This document shows, one piece after another, positions 63,636 to 64,000 of a stretch of 64,000 bases of DNA; position 1 is the first letter of the stretch, and the number at the start of each line of letters is the position of its first letter. A program made the position numbers and the translations under genes. Where the stretch lies: contig NZ_BSTX01000001.1 in assembly GCF_030269765.1 (NCBI RefSeq), forward strand, positions 310,001 through 374,000, given 5' to 3'. Origin of the DNA: Actinorhabdospora filicis. Lineage in GTDB: Bacteria > Actinomycetota > Actinomycetes > Mycobacteriales > Micromonosporaceae. Below the pieces are notes generated by a model. The model saw only the letters and a program-made list of their open reading frames with translations. It had not been told where the DNA came from and did not search any database.

Positions 63636-64000
63636 ATGGCTACGACACAACCGGTCACCATCGAGGTCGACACGTCGATGCGCCTGGTCGCGCCCGATTT
63701 CGCCACGCTCGCCGTCCGCGCGAGCCTGCGCTACGACCAGCGGGATCCGTACGCGGTCCACGTGGTGTTCCACCCGGACGGCGAGGGCGGCGAGTCGATC
63801 AGCTGGTCCTTCGCCAGGGAGCTGCTCGCCACCGGTCTGGCCGAACCCTCCGGAATAGGGGACGTCCGCGTGTGGCCGTGGAACACGCCGCGCGGCGAGG
63901 CCATCGCCCTCGCCCTGTCGTCGCCGGACGGGAACGCGCTGTTCGAGGTGCCCCGCAACGTGCTCACCCGGTTCCTGCGGCGCACCTACGGTGTGGTCCC
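63636..64000 (+). CDS. SsgA-family sporulation/cell-division regulator, cut by window end
   Basis: The first 121 residues are visible and match SsgA-like proteins (SALPs): MRLVAPDFATLAVRASLRYDQRDPYAVHVVFHPDG, SWSFARELLATGL, GIGDVRVWPW and ALALSSPDGNALFEVPRNVLTRFLRRTY. SALPs, with SsgB the best known, guide septum placement and spore-wall events in sporulating actinomycetes. Closest in feel to SsgB-type members, but the exact class is not assigned. A GGGGGG stretch lies five bases before the ATG. About 20-25 residues should be missing. Confidence 0.93.
   Translation, partial: MATTQPVTIEVDTSMRLVAPDFATLAVRASLRYDQRDPYAVHVVFHPDGEGGESISWSFARELLATGLAEPSGIGDVRVWPWNTPRGEAIALALSSPDGNALFEVPRNVLTRFLRRTYGVV

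Overview
The window is chromosomal DNA of a high-GC, sporulating, mycothiol-producing actinomycete, most like Streptomyces or Streptosporangiales such as Actinomadura. The evidence is the extreme third-position GC, an S-(hydroxymethyl)mycothiol dehydrogenase, an SsgA-family sporulation protein, a class-E-type (LAATG) sortase substrate, AfsR-type regulators and many probable leaderless promoters. No phage, plasmid, transposase, rRNA or CRISPR was seen.

Layout. 0-6.3 kb: APH-like kinase, HAD phosphatase, gamma-glutamyltransferase, and a GbsR/MarR regulator divergent from a TnrB3-type ABC exporter with a clear shared operator. 6.4-10.3 kb: tRNA-Val(CAC), a yybP-ykoY (Mn2+) riboswitch ahead of a TerC protein, the mycothiol formaldehyde dehydrogenase with its metallo-beta-lactamase partner, and an orphan ATP-synthase b-like subunit. 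10.3-18.8 kb: MarR plus FAD monooxygenase; an AraC regulator divergent from a heterodimeric ABC pair behind an iron-box-like palindrome; a secreted NTF2-like protein and a sortase-anchored DUF11 protein.

18.8-33.4 kb, minus strand: the most interesting locus, a compact natural-product operon. An AfsR/SARP regulator is followed by NRPS (A-PCP-C-A-PCP; the second A domain carries an exact leucine code), PKS (KS-AT-carrier, no TE and no methyltransferase), MbtH, MFS exporter, type II thioesterase and an acyl-CoA dehydrogenase-like flavoprotein that lacks the usual catalytic Glu. A Leu module followed by a TE-less PKS module and an ACAD homologue is the logic of peptidyl epoxyketone (epoxomicin/eponemycin) pathways, in a reduced form with free-amine loading and no methyltransferase.

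33.8-47.1 kb: a GntR/FCD regulator, SDR, AcoX/NAD-kinase-like protein and the two glycine decarboxylase P subunits face a carbohydrate ABC importer, GH42 beta-galactosidase and GH63-like glycosidase. Two near-identical operator-like sequences lie in the divergent promoter region. 47.1-54.6 kb: DyP peroxidase, MFS, Lrp regulator divergent from dimethylargininase, sorbitol-type dehydrogenase, NmrA-like SDR plus TetR.

54.6-55.85 kb is a 1.2 kb gene-poor stretch with degenerate repeats, a heptamer array, two perfect DnaA boxes and an orphan promoter. 55.85-64 kb: DUF1801, a PolA-like polymerase, a 60-residue six-cysteine peptide, a heptanucleotide array abutting a glycerophosphotransferase-like gene, a STAND/TPR protein, an unnamed 150-residue protein, a PGPGW membrane protein and the start of an SsgA-family gene.
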